From contig JASDDO010000006.1 in the NCBI GenBank assembly GCA_030015575.1, positions 320,216,361 to 320,280,360 of the forward strand: a stretch of DNA of 64,000 nucleotides, given 5' to 3'. Below the pieces are notes generated by a model. It did not search any database and was not told the origin of the DNA. It saw nothing but the letters and a program-made list of their open reading frames with translations. Below, one piece after another: positions 20,684 to 32,700 of this stretch; within the stretch, counting starts at the first letter, position 1; the number at the start of each line of letters is the position of its first letter. The position numbers were made by a program, and so were the translations under genes. The DNA comes from Agapanthus africanus (Eukaryota; Streptophyta; Magnoliopsida; Asparagales; Amaryllidaceae).

Positions 20684-22084
20684 AATACCCCCAAACTTAT
20701 CTTTGATCGTCCCGAGCAAACTAGTTTATTCAAGAGGAGAAAAGGAAAAGAGAAAACTAAGCACACTTTCGTAGGCAGACACGATTGCACTGAGCACGTG
20801 CAACAAGCCGTTAAACCTCTAGGTGTCCCTAGTAGGAGGAGTGTTGTCTCCTGAGGGTTTTCAGCGGATTACACCCACAAAATCCTATAACAAAAGAAAG
20901 ATGGTGAAATTTACATATAAAGATAAGAACCATAAAAGAAATACTTTGAAAATTTAGAGTTTCCAACTACACTAGCTTTTCAGTTGTCATGAGCCCTATC
21001 TTAATAGTCATGAAAAAATGTTAGAAATCACATCATCCCTCAATAAAACATCGTCTTTATTCTTCATTTCTACCTTTTGTCCAAACATTGATCATATAAC
21101 CCCACGTGTGTGTAAAGAACATCCCTACACTCAGAGAATTCAATTCAAGCTATCATACTCTTGTCCATCTACCTTAGTACTTTTTCTTTGATGAATACTT
21201 AGAATTGCTTACACATTTTCATGCGACCGTTAATACTTCTTGAGGTACTAACCGACCGATTACTCATGTGCTTGCTGATTTGGTGATAATATTTTCCTTG
21301 TCTTGCACCACCTAAGGCTTAGCAGTGACTCCCAGACCAGTTGGCCTTAGGGCACTAGGTGAAGAGGCACCCTCGCTATATTTTTTTATTGCTACCTTGG
21401 CGATACAAAACCAGTGTTCATTTTTTTCTTTTCACCATTTTATATTTTCTTTATCATTTCCTTCATACTTTGGCTTTTAGACAAGAGCATTTCAAGGTAT
21501 CCTCTACTATCCCGAGTTTCAAGACGTGTGTAGGTGCATATTGTAGGGTATCAACATTCAAATGTTTGGCTTCCAGAATAGAAACTATTTTTCAGACTTA
21601 TTTTTATCCTCAGATTAGTGACTTCCTTCATCTTACTAACCCTTGGGACAACAGCTCATAACTACTTATTACTAGTTCGTGTAAGAAAACTTCTAATTTT
21701 CTTGGTTTTCTTAAACTATTCCAATCTTTTGGATGTAATTTTTCACTTTCTACTCTTTTGTTATAATTTTTTTTTTTAAATTTTTGAAAATGTTGTGCTT
21801 ATGCAAAATATGATGCAAATTGATGTGTAAATAAGCACAAACCTCCCCCAAACCTGTTTACAGCAGTGTCCTCACTGATGTCATCCGTTAAGCTCAAAAA
21901 CCTGTAGACTTGGGAGGAAATTATTAATGGGGGAAAGAATATATGAAAGTGAAAATGCTCCCCCAAACTTATTTTTGGCTCACAAATTTGAGGACAAAAG
22001 TTATGATCAAGAGCCAAAAATATACCCCCCCTCAAACATGAGTTAGACAATATGAAGCATTTTAAGAGGGGGTGAGTCATTTGG
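20684..22084 (-). mobile_element. E2 3' untranslated internal region
   Basis: Noncoding; parallels the E1 3' UTR block by block. PPT at 20688-20698 next to the LTR, further polypurine tracts at 21845-21855, 21960-21970 and about 22025-22038. Confidence 0.8.
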
Positions 22085-23725
22085 TCAAAGTAAGGCTTTA
22101 CAAAAACCAAAAGTTAACACCAACCATTCAAAGATTTTATCAGTATATCGTATAGGTTGGTGGAAGAATGTGTTGTATCGACTCAAGAAAAAGTGGGGAA
22201 GGCATAAGAGGTGGTCTGGAAAGGGTTTGAAATTAGAGAAAAGAAAGAATGAGGATGCATGTGAATGATTAGAAAGAAGGAATGGTGACGGTTCAACCTC
22301 TAGAGGTGGAGATTGATCAATCACAAAATCCGTATTGTTTAAAAATTCAAGTTCGTCAGCAAAAAGTTCTTCAAAACTTTTATCAATAGTGTGATTGAAC
22401 ATTTTGCTGTCAAAGAGTTTTATGCCAGAATTTATTCTACTTGATTCATAAAAAATCACTGAGGTAGAGGACTCAAAAAACTCATCTACCTCTTTTTCAA
22501 AAATATCCAAATCAAGTTGAATTTCTGGTATTATTGAACTTGAATTAACAGATTGTGATTTATCAAAACTCACTGAAACTATAGGAACAGAAGAAGAACC
22601 GGAGAAAGTAGAAGGTGAAATGGGTAAACAATTTGGTATGTCGAGTGTTGCTAAACCAGATGTGGAAGATGGAGGTTGTATTTCGGTCTGATCTTCGGGT
22701 ATACCATTATCATCAACTTCAAGACATATTTGGGGTTCGGGAAGAATTAAAGGCTCAAGATGATGACCATAAGGAAGTGAAAGGATTTGATGAATTGGTG
22801 GGCCAAAATCATCCAAAATTTCGGGTTCATCAATCAAAATATCCCCAACGTCAATCACCTCATTCAAGTGAAGGTTAAAATTCTCAAACTCCTCATCAAA
22901 AGTATGGTTTTCAATCAGTTTTGGTTCAAGAGTGGAGGTGTAGAGATCACAAGGGTTGGGTATGGTTTCACTTGAAAGGGACCCTTCACAGTTGGGTAAA
23001 TCAAACACTACAAAGTCACACAACTTATCAGTCATTCTATTTGGTGTACTTGATGAATCTATGAAACTGGAGTTGTGGATTTCAGTTTGGAGGTACAGTT
23101 CTGTCTTTTTACCCAAATCCTTCATAATTTGGTTTGACATTTCCATAAATTTTTCTAATGTCTGCTCCAGACTAGTCTTGGGCTGATAAGGGGTTTCAGT
23201 ATAAGATTGAAATTCCTGTGGATAATTAAAACTCCCAAATGACTGATTAGAAGAACTGTCTAGAGTAGGTGGAAAAGTCGGATTGGATTGATAGGAATAG
23301 AATGGTTGCGGAACTTGGGTAGGAGTAGGATCAATATTATGATAAGAAGAATATTGATATGGGTTGGTTGGTTGGCTATTTTCAACAGACATCTTATATG
23401 CCACAAACCGCATATCAAACTCTTCTCCGGACAGTTGATATTGGTCCGGGTTGAAACTTTGGCCTCTAGACCTAGCTATGTGCTCAGCAATGGACATTCG
23501 TCTAGGGGCTTCCTCACTCTGGGTATGAACTGAAACGGGTGTAGGATTAGGATATGGTTGATAAGACCTAGACTGAGGTGGCCAACTATTTCTTCCTGCT
23601 TGTTCTATATGATCTCTTAAGGACATGGAAGAGCCGGACGGTATACCGGAGGGATTTCGAAAACAAGAGATATCTGGTTGTGGACAGCAAAGCTCGGCAA
23701 GTGTTCTTCTGTTTAGGTCACCCAT
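22085..23725 (-). CDS. E2 protein of unknown function (546 codons)
   Basis: Open from ATG at 23725 without a break. The start MGDLNRRTLAELCCPQPDIS resembles the N-terminal 'RTLxEL' segment of Athila-type gag. Two short similar segments follow (SLRDHIEQAGRNSW near 34-47 and SIAEHIARSRGQSF near 78-91), then a Pro/Tyr/Gln/Ser-rich stretch, a helical segment (SLEQTLEKFMEMSNQIMKDL, ~190-209) like the post-capsid gag linker, a long acidic Ser/Pro-rich region, and a C-terminus FEELFADELEFLN ... DKIFEWLVLTFGFCKA shared with the E1 gag-pro protein. There is no capsid core, no zinc knuckle, no protease active site. I do not know its function; it could be a trans-acting packaging adaptor or a gag-derived relic kept open by youth alone. 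It lies between leader and 3' UTR exactly where gag-pro lies in E1. Confidence 0.75.
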   Translation of the reverse strand: MGDLNRRTLAELCCPQPDISCFRNPSGIPSGSSMSLRDHIEQAGRNSWPPQSRSYQPYPNPTPVSVHTQSEEAPRRMSIAEHIARSRGQSFNPDQYQLSGEEFDMRFVAYKMSVENSQPTNPYQYSSYHNIDPTPTQVPQPFYSYQSNPTFPPTLDSSSNQSFGSFNYPQEFQSYTETPYQPKTSLEQTLEKFMEMSNQIMKDLGKKTELYLQTEIHNSSFIDSSSTPNRMTDKLCDFVVFDLPNCEGSLSSETIPNPCDLYTSTLEPKLIENHTFDEEFENFNLHLNEVIDVGDILIDEPEILDDFGPPIHQILSLPYGHHLEPLILPEPQICLEVDDNGIPEDQTEIQPPSSTSGLATLDIPNCLPISPSTFSGSSSVPIVSVSFDKSQSVNSSSIIPEIQLDLDIFEKEVDEFFESSTSVIFYESSRINSGIKLFDSKMFNHTIDKSFEELFADELEFLNNTDFVIDQSPPLEVEPSPFLLSNHSHASSFFLFSNFKPFPDHLLCLPHFFLSRYNTFFHQPIRYTDKIFEWLVLTFGFCKALL

Positions 23726-24525
23726 TATAAGAAGAGAAGAAGGGGGAAGGGGTAAAAAGGAGAGAAAGTAATTGGTTTGTTTTGAAAAATGACGGATTTA
23801 GACAAATCACAAAAAAATGCACAACCCTAGAACTATGGTTACCTAGGTCCAGTCTCTAGACCGCTCCTAGACTTCCAAAGGACAAGCCACAGGATAAATC
23901 CTCTACCGCCTCCGTACTACCCTTGTAGCCAGGTAAGTGCCAGGTAAGTGGGAAGGAACCACGTCGTGGGCCTAATTAAAAACCACTAGCCTTTGTCACA
24001 CTTACCTAGGCACTACAAAAGTAATGCGGATAAACGATAGATTACCCACGACCTTCCTCTGTCCTTATTGAGCGCGACAGTCCTTAGAGTCCGATCTAGA
24101 TATTTTTTAAATTAATGAAGGGTTGATCTATATGCTCGGTTTGTGATTTGTGGGGCTTAGGAAGGGTGATGAAATCCCCACCTAATCTTGATTTGGTCTT
24201 TGCCCCTTAAAGATCCGTACTAAAATATGCAAAAACAAACCGAAAAACAAAACTTTGCAAAAAGATTTTTGAGCGGCGATATTTTGCAAAGAATCCTGCA
24301 GAAAATAGATTTTATTGGATTTTAGAGGAGAGAGAAGGGAGCTAGAATCTTACCAGAGAAGTGTGAACCCTAGATCTCCTGTTTCCTCAAGTCCGTGACT
24401 CCAGATTTCCTCGCAAAAATTCACACAATAATCGTTAAATATACAATTTGCAGTTTTGTTTTAATAATGATATGACTCGTCTAAGAATTCAACACAAATA
24501 GTAAAAATAAAAAATTACGCACGTT
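23726..24525 (-). other. E2 5' leader
   Basis: Noncoding, 0.8 kb, with blocks shared with the E1 leader (the 'ctagaccgctcc' and 'ccaggtaagtgccaggtaagtg' text near 23855-23955, and 'gagcgcgac' near 24070). No GC hairpin is seen here, unlike in the E1 leader. Confidence 0.65.
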
Positions 24526-24543
24526 TCCCCGGCAACGGCGCCA
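24526..24543 (-). other. E2 primer binding site (tRNA-Asp)
   Basis: TCCCCGGCAACGGCGCCA on the plus strand, two bases from the 5' LTR. Confidence 0.9.
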
Positions 24544-24545
24544 TT

Positions 24546-26002
24546 TGATTGGAGTGAAAAATCGTGTTTTTAGTTTAACCGCAATCAATAACGGTGTCGC
24601 ACGTAGCTAGACCGAGATGAGTACGGGTCGTCCTCTGGGAAACGTGGAACCTTTTAATTTTACTTTAGATGTGTTGAAAAGGAGAAAGAAATAAGAATGG
24701 TTGTAGGATGGTTTCTAGATCTACGTTTAATAAGAATGTAAATATAGATCTAGAATAGTTTAAAGATGTGATTAATTATAATAAGAAGGGCTTGTAGGGT
24801 TCGTTAGGATTTAGTAGTTATGAATGATTAATTAAAGTTACCCTTCTTATCCATTAATAGATTTAGAACTAGAACGACGGCGATGCGTGTAGATTAGGGT
24901 TTCTGGAGGGAAAAGGAATCCCACTCTTAACCCTTATCTCGACACGGAACTCCGTTCATATCTAGCCTTTACCAAAACAATCATTAATCTAATCTCTAAT
25001 CGCGGTCGGAACTAGCAAAGAATTGCTAGCGCGCCCGATTAGGATGTTAATGATTATTTTGATAAAGTTCCTAAACTTTATAGGACTTAAAAAGGGTTTA
25101 GATATTTTTCATCGTTCATTAGCCTACCCTAATCCTACGAACCCTAACAAGCGGAGAATTACTCGCGCATGTTGGGAGAAGAAGATGAAAAGAAAGAGAG
25201 GGAAAACATAATGCAAAGAAAAACAATTAAATAAAACTAAATACCTTTATTAATCAACTCCTTCAAACTACACTTTTTATTCCATAGAAAATGATTACAA
25301 AACTTGATTTGCTTCTCGATCTTTCCTAGGGAGGTAGTCGAACAGTCGATGATCAGCCTGGATGCGTGAGCGTCGGGAGCTTCGTGATCTCTTCGGCTTG
25401 ATAGATTTTCCAAGAGGCCCTCGGTGCCCTTTTATAGTGCGAAGCCAGAATCTTTTTGTTGAGAAGTTGGTAAAATTCAGCATTTGAAAATCTCCCAAAA
25501 TATTACATTCTCTCTCCTCATCATTGCGGCGGTTCCGCGGCCCCAGGGTGGGTTTGGCCGCAGAACCGCGCTCCATGGTGGGGATCTCTCTGTCGTTTCT
25601 CTTGGGCTCTCTGATGGTGACATTTGGCATTCCTAAGCATCTTTAGAATCTGAAAATATTTTCTCGGCTGCTTCCAGACTTAGTCTCCAAGTTTGCTCTT
25701 TAATTTGGAAAGTATTCTTCAACAAATTGATTTGTTTTTTAAATCCTTCATAACAACTTGGAAATAATCTGCACAACAACTCAAATAAGATTTTAGTAGA
25801 CTTTGTTCTACTAGGATTAGACCAATAATATTATTTGCATACATTTTCCTACCAAATGATAATTAAATATATTAACACATGGAAAATAATGTTTTTACAC
25901 ATAAACCCTCATATGTATAATATATTATAATAAAGTCCTTTTTTTTAATATAAAAATGGTAGGAAAAATGTAATACAAATGTGCAGTTTTATCGACTGAA
26001 CA
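24546..26002 (-). repeat. E2 5' LTR (1,457 bp)
   Basis: Near-identical to 19228-20683. Differences seen: two T/C changes near 25425-25430, G/A at 25562, and one T in the run near 25940. Ends CGACTGAACA, then GGCGG of E3b. Confidence 0.92.
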
Positions 26003-26778
26003 GGCGGCAAACGACGGTGAGGTTCCCGACGACATGCTGCGCAGGTTGGCAAGGTTGCGGTGCAGGGACGTCGTGGGAAGAGAGGGGAGTGGAGGAATAA
26101 GAGAAAGGAGGTAAGGTGGTCTTGAAAAGGTCGACGACGAGGGTGGAGGCGGCGTCGGCGTCGCGCGGGCGTGGGTTCACCGAAGCGGGAAAAACAAAAG
26201 GAAAGAGGAGAAGATGACGAGAGAGGAGAGAGAGAATACGCGTGGGATTTTGGTTAAGGAGAGAATAAATAAATATATTTATATAAAGAGAGAGATAGAG
26301 AGTCAGAGAGAGAAAGAGAGAGAGACAGAGAGAGAAAGAGAGATGAAAGATAACGTGAGGGGAGAGAGAAAGAGATATGAGAGAGATCGAGAAGAGAGAG
26401 AGAGAGAGGAAGTGAACAGTTTAGAGAAAGAAAATTGTTTTTAGTGGGGAGAGAGAAAGATACAGCATGTGAACTCAGGTGAAAAAATATATTAGGTAAA
26501 GAAATATACTATGCAGGGGAGAGAGAGATCTCATGTATTAATACTACCAACTTAACTAATGAAAAGGGATTTTCTGTTGAAACGAACTGTTTGAAATATT
26601 TTACAGAAATGCTACAGTTAGTATTAAGGAAATATTAGATTGATTAAATAAATATTGAATGAATAAAGAATGATATAATATTATAATATTAGTCCGTTAG
26701 AGATTTTGGAAAATACAAACTTACTCCAAAACACACCCGGGTCGGGTCTAAAAATTCGGATTTAAAATATGAAAAATA
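26003..26778 (-). mobile_element. E3b: LTR fragment of an older Tekay-like relative, left part
   Basis: Truncated at its left by E2. Has a CpG-rich part, a long GA-repeat zone (26214-26450) and, near 26735, the 'cgggtcgggtc.aaaaat' text, in the same order as in the E3 LTR (28700-29340) but clearly diverged. It continues at 37440-37891 after the E3 insertion. Small ORFs such as 26214-26444 are GA-repeat translations, not genes. Confidence 0.75.
26774..26778. other. E3 target site duplication, left copy
   Basis: AAATA before TGTCACACCCC; the right copy AAATA is at 37435-37439. Confidence 0.85.
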
Positions 26779-29668
26779 TGTCACACCCCGCTTCCCAGAG
26801 TACGCTAAAATGGGCACGTGACATAGCCAACCATGCTACCTGTGGGTAGGAAGTATCCATCCACAGTCTCATTACGGCTGTAGAGATATCAAGAACAAAA
26901 TAAAACTATCTAATCATGTCTATAAACCAAGATAAATCATGAGTCAAGAATAATAAAAATACAGAAGCAAATGATCCAATATAAATAACTGAAATGTATG
27001 TCCCATAATGCGGGCTCACATCAGGAATAAAATGCAGGAAAGAAGAAACTAACTAATACAGGACTCACAGCTCAGCCTGCTGGCTGAAGTACTCCTGCTC
27101 GGACTGCAGCAGCGGTACAGAATCTGGGCCATGCAAAACCCAGACGTCAGCGCGTCATATCAACAAGTAATATAATATAAACAGGATAACATGCAATGCA
27201 ATATAAACATGAATAAAACAAGGGTAACAATAACATGAATCAGCGCAGTGTAGGGTAGTGTATAGTGGGTACACTAACTGTTCTATCAGGTTTTCTATCC
27301 TAAAGTCCATGAAACCAAATTGATGAATCGTCGATGTAACTCAATAGTATCCCGTGCATGCCCGGGACCACGGTCTAAGACTCTCGGGTTGAAACCGAGA
27401 CGTGCCGCTAGGCAGTAAAGGGTAGCAGGTATGGGCGAGTGATGTCAGCATCATCACTCCGGGGCTGGCCTAGCCCGTAAGACTGATCAGAACAGGTATC
27501 GAACTGTTGAGTTACAAGTCAGGTTTCACCTTTGATTTCCCCATACCCCCAAGTTATGTATGTCAAGTCAGGTATTCAGTAATCAAGAACTAATGCCAAC
27601 ACAGGATCAGGTAAAAGCAGGTTTGTCTGGATAGACAACAGGAACGGTCCATGAGGACTACATGTCAGGTTTGTTGGCATTAGACACCAGATCAGGTAAC
27701 GGATCAGGTCATGGTACATCAGGTCAAGTCAACAGCATACGGTACCATGTCGGGTCAAGCACTATGTATGTAGCAAGTCAGGTCAAGAGGTAGACAATAT
27801 CATGGGTGTGCTCACAATCAGTTATATAATCAAGCATGGTCATCAATAACATGATATAAGTAATGAATTAAGCAATAGGCAGATTCATTCGATTTGCAAT
27901 ACAGTTATCAAATTTGTCACAGAGATGATTACAAGAGTGCAGTAAGACAAGTATAGCCGTTTAGTCATGTTAACAAGTTTAAGAACCCTTTAGAGGTCAA
28001 TGATTTATATAACGGTTCAGTACAGCTATTTCAGGTTAAATGCATACGAGTGTCCGAATGGAACAGAACTACAGGAATAAATGCCATAAGCTATGTTAAC
28101 ATTAAAAATGTGATTAAACGGGTAAATATAGTTATTAGGTTCAATTTGCAAACTGTAGGTTCCAAGTGTAGCGGTAAAATGATATAATGAAATATTATAC
28201 ATGAAAATGAGGAATAATTGTACCAAAACTAAATTTACAGGTTTAGGGTGTCATAATGTATATGTAAATATTGTATAGCATGTAGCAAGGGGTACTTGCC
28301 TCGACAGGTCGCGAACCGGGAAAAACGAAACGATAAACGTCGGCGGGGAAACTCACGACGGGCGCACGGTTCACGGAATGAACCCAAACAATGAACAATG
28401 GAACCACACGGGTCGGGGTACCTCGCTGGAATGTCGGGATGCGTCGTCGGCAACACCGGATTCCGGCGAAGAAAGAACAGTGAATGTCAAGAAAACTTTG
28501 CAATAAGAAAGGAAGGGAAAATAAAGAAGAAGAAGAGGAGGCTTATTCTGCTCTGTGGTTACAGAGAGGAGACGTGAGAACGACGACGAGGTCGACGGGC
28601 TCCGGCGGTGGCCTACAGTGACCGCGGAGGAGATCTGCTGATTCAAGAAATACATTAGCAGAGAAGGAGAGAAGAAAGGAAGAGAAGAGGGAAGTGGTCT
28701 CACCGAGGGGTGCTTGCGAGGTCGGGGACAAGAGGACGGGGGTCACCGGCGGCGACTCACGGCGGTGCAACGTGCACAGGGGCGTGTGCAGGTGGCCGCG
28801 GCTGGTGCAGGGTGCGCGAGGGTGGAAGAAAGAGGGTGTGGGCGAGGCGAGGCAGAGGAGGTGAGGGTGCTGGTGACGTCGGCGTCGGCATTGGGGCTGC
28901 GGCGGTGAGGATGGAGGTGGCGGTGGCTAGGGCAGCGCGATAGTGGGTTCTCTGTGTTCTCGTGAGAAAAATATGGAGGAGGGAAAAGAAGTTTAAAATA
29001 TAGGAGAGCGAGAAAGAGATTTGAGGGAGAGAGAGAGAAAGATTTGAGGGGGAGAGAGAGAGAGAGAGAAGGGGATTGGAGAGAGAGAGGAGAGTGGGAG
29101 ACGGGGCCCACGGAAACGGAGGAATTTGATTGGCTGAATGGGAATCGTTAGTTAGGGAAAAAAAATATTAATTAATGATTCAAAAGATTTTAAAGAACAG
29201 TAGGATTTATAAGGTTAAATAATATACGTTGGTTATAAAATATTGGAATTTTGGGATTTTGGCGCAAAATAAAACATTTCCAAATCGCGTCCGGGTCGGA
29301 TCCAAAAATTTGAAATTGAAATAATAGGATTTTAAGCTGTATCCAAATTTTAAAATGAAGTGTTTTACGATAAAAAAGTATACCCCCAAAACGGACACAC
29401 GTACGTGCGCGTAGCCGTCCAAACTCGCCCGTTTCACTGAACGGGACGAGAACACGATGCACGGACGCTACCACGGGGTTAGGGGTGTCAAGTAGGCCAA
29501 GATGAATATTTTTAATTTTATTTTAGATACCAAAAATTGTTATATGCAGAAATGAATTTGCCGGGTAAAAGTTCACAGTAAGTAACAAACAAGCAACATA
29601 AATGAAATAAGGGTTACACTCCATTCATGAAGTAACAGAAATTAGTAGCATTGGGCTCGGGTGTTACA
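26779..29668 (-). repeat. E3 3' LTR
   Basis: Plus strand begins TGTCACACCCCGCTTCCC and ends CTCGGGTGTTACA. Many 'caggtca' words near 27480-27790 form a loose repeat. GC-rich zone 28310-28930 is followed by a GA-rich zone 28975-29095. Confidence 0.92.
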
Positions 29669-29729
29669 TTATACCCAACTACAAAAAGAATTTCATCCTC
29701 GAAATTTCAAGAATACAAAGACAGAAAAA

Positions 29730-32700
29730 CTACAAGAAAAGGTGAGGAAACTTCTGCCGGATTTCATCTTCTCGTTCCCAAGTGGACTCTCCATACGAGC
29801 GATTACCCCAAGAAACAAGCACAAGAGGGATCACCTTGTTCTTAAGAACCTTTTCCCTTTGATCCATGATTTCAATCGGTCGCTCCTCAAAAGTCAAGTC
29901 TTCTCGTACTGTTAACTCCGAATGATCCAATACGTGCGTTTCATCTCGAACATACCTTCGTAGTTGAGATACGTGAAACACATCGTGCACACTTGCCAAG
30001 GACTGCGGTAACGCCAAACGGTACGCTACCTCACCAACACGCTCCAAGATCTCAAAGGGTCCAACGAATTGAGGACTAAGCTTTCCTCGACTCCCAAAAC
30101 GAATCACCCCTCTAGTCGGTGATATCTTCAAGAATACCAAATCACCCACGGCGAACTCTAAAGGTCTTCTTGACGTGTCTGCCCAACTCTTCTGTCGGTT
30201 TTGAGCTGCCTTCATATGATTTCTGATAGTGTTAACCTTCTCAACTATCTCCATAACCAAATCTGGTCCCAATAATCTTCGTTCACCGACATCATCCCAA
30301 CAAACAGGTGAACGGCACTTACGACTATACAATGCTTCAAATGGAGCCATCTGTATAGTTGCTTGAAAACTGTTGTTGTAAATAAACTCCACCAAATGTA
30401 GATGATCCTCCTAAGAACCCTTGAAGTCCAACATGCATGCTCTCAACATATCCTCAAGAGTTTGGATCGTTCTCTCGGACTGACCTTCAGTTTGAGGATG
30501 ATAAGCTGTGCTAAATTTCAATCGAGTCCCCAAACTTTCCTGTAAACTCCGCCAAAAGTGTGATAAGAACCGAGTGTCCCGATCGGACACGATGCTCACC
30601 GGTACTCCATGCAATCTTACAATCTCCTGCATGTACCGCTCTGCCAAAGTCTCTGTTGATTGACCAACCCGGAAATGAATAAAGTGAGCTGCCTTGGTCA
30701 ACCGATCAACAATCACCCATACAGCATTGTTGCCTTTTGGACTCCGCGGTAAAGCCGTCACGAAATCCATGGTTATATGTTCCCACTTCCACTGAGGAAT
30801 CGGAAGTGGTTGCAATAAACCAGTAGCCCGTTGATGTTCAGCCTTAACTTGCTGACACACCAAGCACTTTGTCACAAAGCGAGCAATCTCCCGTTTCATG
30901 CCTTCCCACCAGAAATGCTGTCGAATATCTCGGTACATCTTTGTGCCTCCTGGATGTACAGAATAAGCTGAACTGTGTGCCTCCTTCATAAGCTCTTCAC
31001 GAAAACCCCCTTTTGGCACACACAAACGGCTACCATACCTCAACGAACCATCTTCGTGGATCAGTAAATCTGTTCGTAGTCCGGCTTCAACCTGCTCTCG
31101 AAACTTTTGCAGTCTAGGATCCTGCGATTGTGCTGCTTTAATATTTTCGATCAATGACGAATGCACTTGCAGCTGCATCAACTGTCCCGTAGAACGCGGT
31201 AGCACAACCTCCAAGTCAAATCTTTGAAAGTCTGCAACGATCTCTTTTTGTGTAGTCAACACCTGAATTGCTGGTAACCGACTAAGTGCATCCGGCACGA
31301 CATTGACCTTCACCGGATGGTACTTAAGATCAAGATCGTAGTCAGCCATCAGCTCCAACCATCTACGTTGCCTCATATTAAGCTCCTTCTGTGTGAACAC
31401 ATACTTCAAGCTCTTATGATCAGTAAAGACTTCGACTCTTTCCCCCAAAAGGTAGTGTCTCCAAATCTTCAAAGCGAAAATCACAGCCGCAAGCTCCAAA
31501 TCATGAGTTGGGTAATTCTTCTCATGGGTTTTCAACTGTCTCGATGCGTACGCTACAACCTTCCCATGCTGCATCAGAACACATCCCAATCCTTTCCCAA
31601 ATGCGTCGCTGTGAATCACCCATTCTCCGGAATTGTCTGGCACGGTCAGAATAGGGGCGGTTATCAACTTCTGCTTCAACGTCTCAAAAGCTAACGCACA
31701 TTTATCCGTCCATACAAAAAGTACCTCCTTGCGCGTAAGCTTGGTCAACGGCTCCGCCAGACGAGGAAAGTTCTCCACAAATCGTCTGTAGTATCCGGCT
31801 AATCCAAGGAAACTTCTTATCTCAGCAACATTCTTTGGAATCGGCCAATCTCGAACTGCTGCAATCTTTTCGGGATCGACGGCAATTCCATCGCCCGACA
31901 CAACATGCCCCAAAAACTTCACTTCCTCCAGCCAAAACTCGCACTTACTCATCTTCGCATAAAGCTTCTCCTGTCTCAACGTCTGCAGTGCGATCTTCAA
32001 ATGTTCAGCATGCTCTTCAAAACTCTTCGAGTAAACCAGAATATCGTCAATAAATACCACAATAAACTGGTCCAAGAACGGTGAAAAGATTCGGTTCATC
32101 AAGTCCATGAATACTGCCGGCGCATTCGTTACTCCGAAGGGCATCACTAAGTATTCGTAATGTCCGTACCGAGTTCGAAATGCCGTCTTGCAAATATCTT
32201 CTGCTTTCACTCGAACCTGATGATATCCGGATCGCAAATCCAGCTTCGAAAATACCCTCGCGCCACTAAGCTGCTCAAAAAGTTCTCCAATGCGAGGGAT
32301 AGGGTATTTGTTCTTAATAGTCACCCGGTTTAATTCTCGATAGTCGATGCACATCCTTCTTGTGCCATCCTTCTTCTTTACTAGAAGAACTGGAGCTCCC
32401 CAAGGCGAGTTACTGCTTCGAATCTAACCCTTTTCAAGCAAATCAGCAACCTGCTTCTTGACTTCTTCCAATTCTACTGGTGCCATTGGATAATACGCTT
32501 TAGATACTGGCGCTGCACCAGGAATAAGTTTAATTACGAACTCCACGTCTCGCTTCGGCGGTAAACCCGATATATCTTCAAACACATCCATAAAATCGCG
32601 AACAACCACCGGCTCTTCACCATTATCAACTTCCATTGCTGCAAGAATATTGTTTGTCGGCCTAGCCCTAAACTCGACTGGCCCGACAGAACTGCTTCTT

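Larger units (their letters stand above)
19142..26002 (-). mobile_element. E2: young non-autonomous Athila/Tat-like element with a novel ORF
   Basis: Minus strand. 5' LTR 24546-26002, PBS 24526-24543, leader, ORF 23725-22085, 3' UTR, PPT 20688-20698, 3' LTR 19228-20683, then the remnant of a second tandem unit. LTR copies differ by three substitutions and one base of a T run over 1,457 bases, so insertion is recent. Shared PBS, PPT, 3' UTR and U5 motif place it with E1. No capsid, protease, RT or integrase is present. The right flank GGCGG continues into the E3b LTR; the left target duplication is lost. Confidence 0.88.

Noticed and set aside
26214-26444. 76-codon Glu/Arg ORF
   Set aside because: Translation of a GA microsatellite within E3b.
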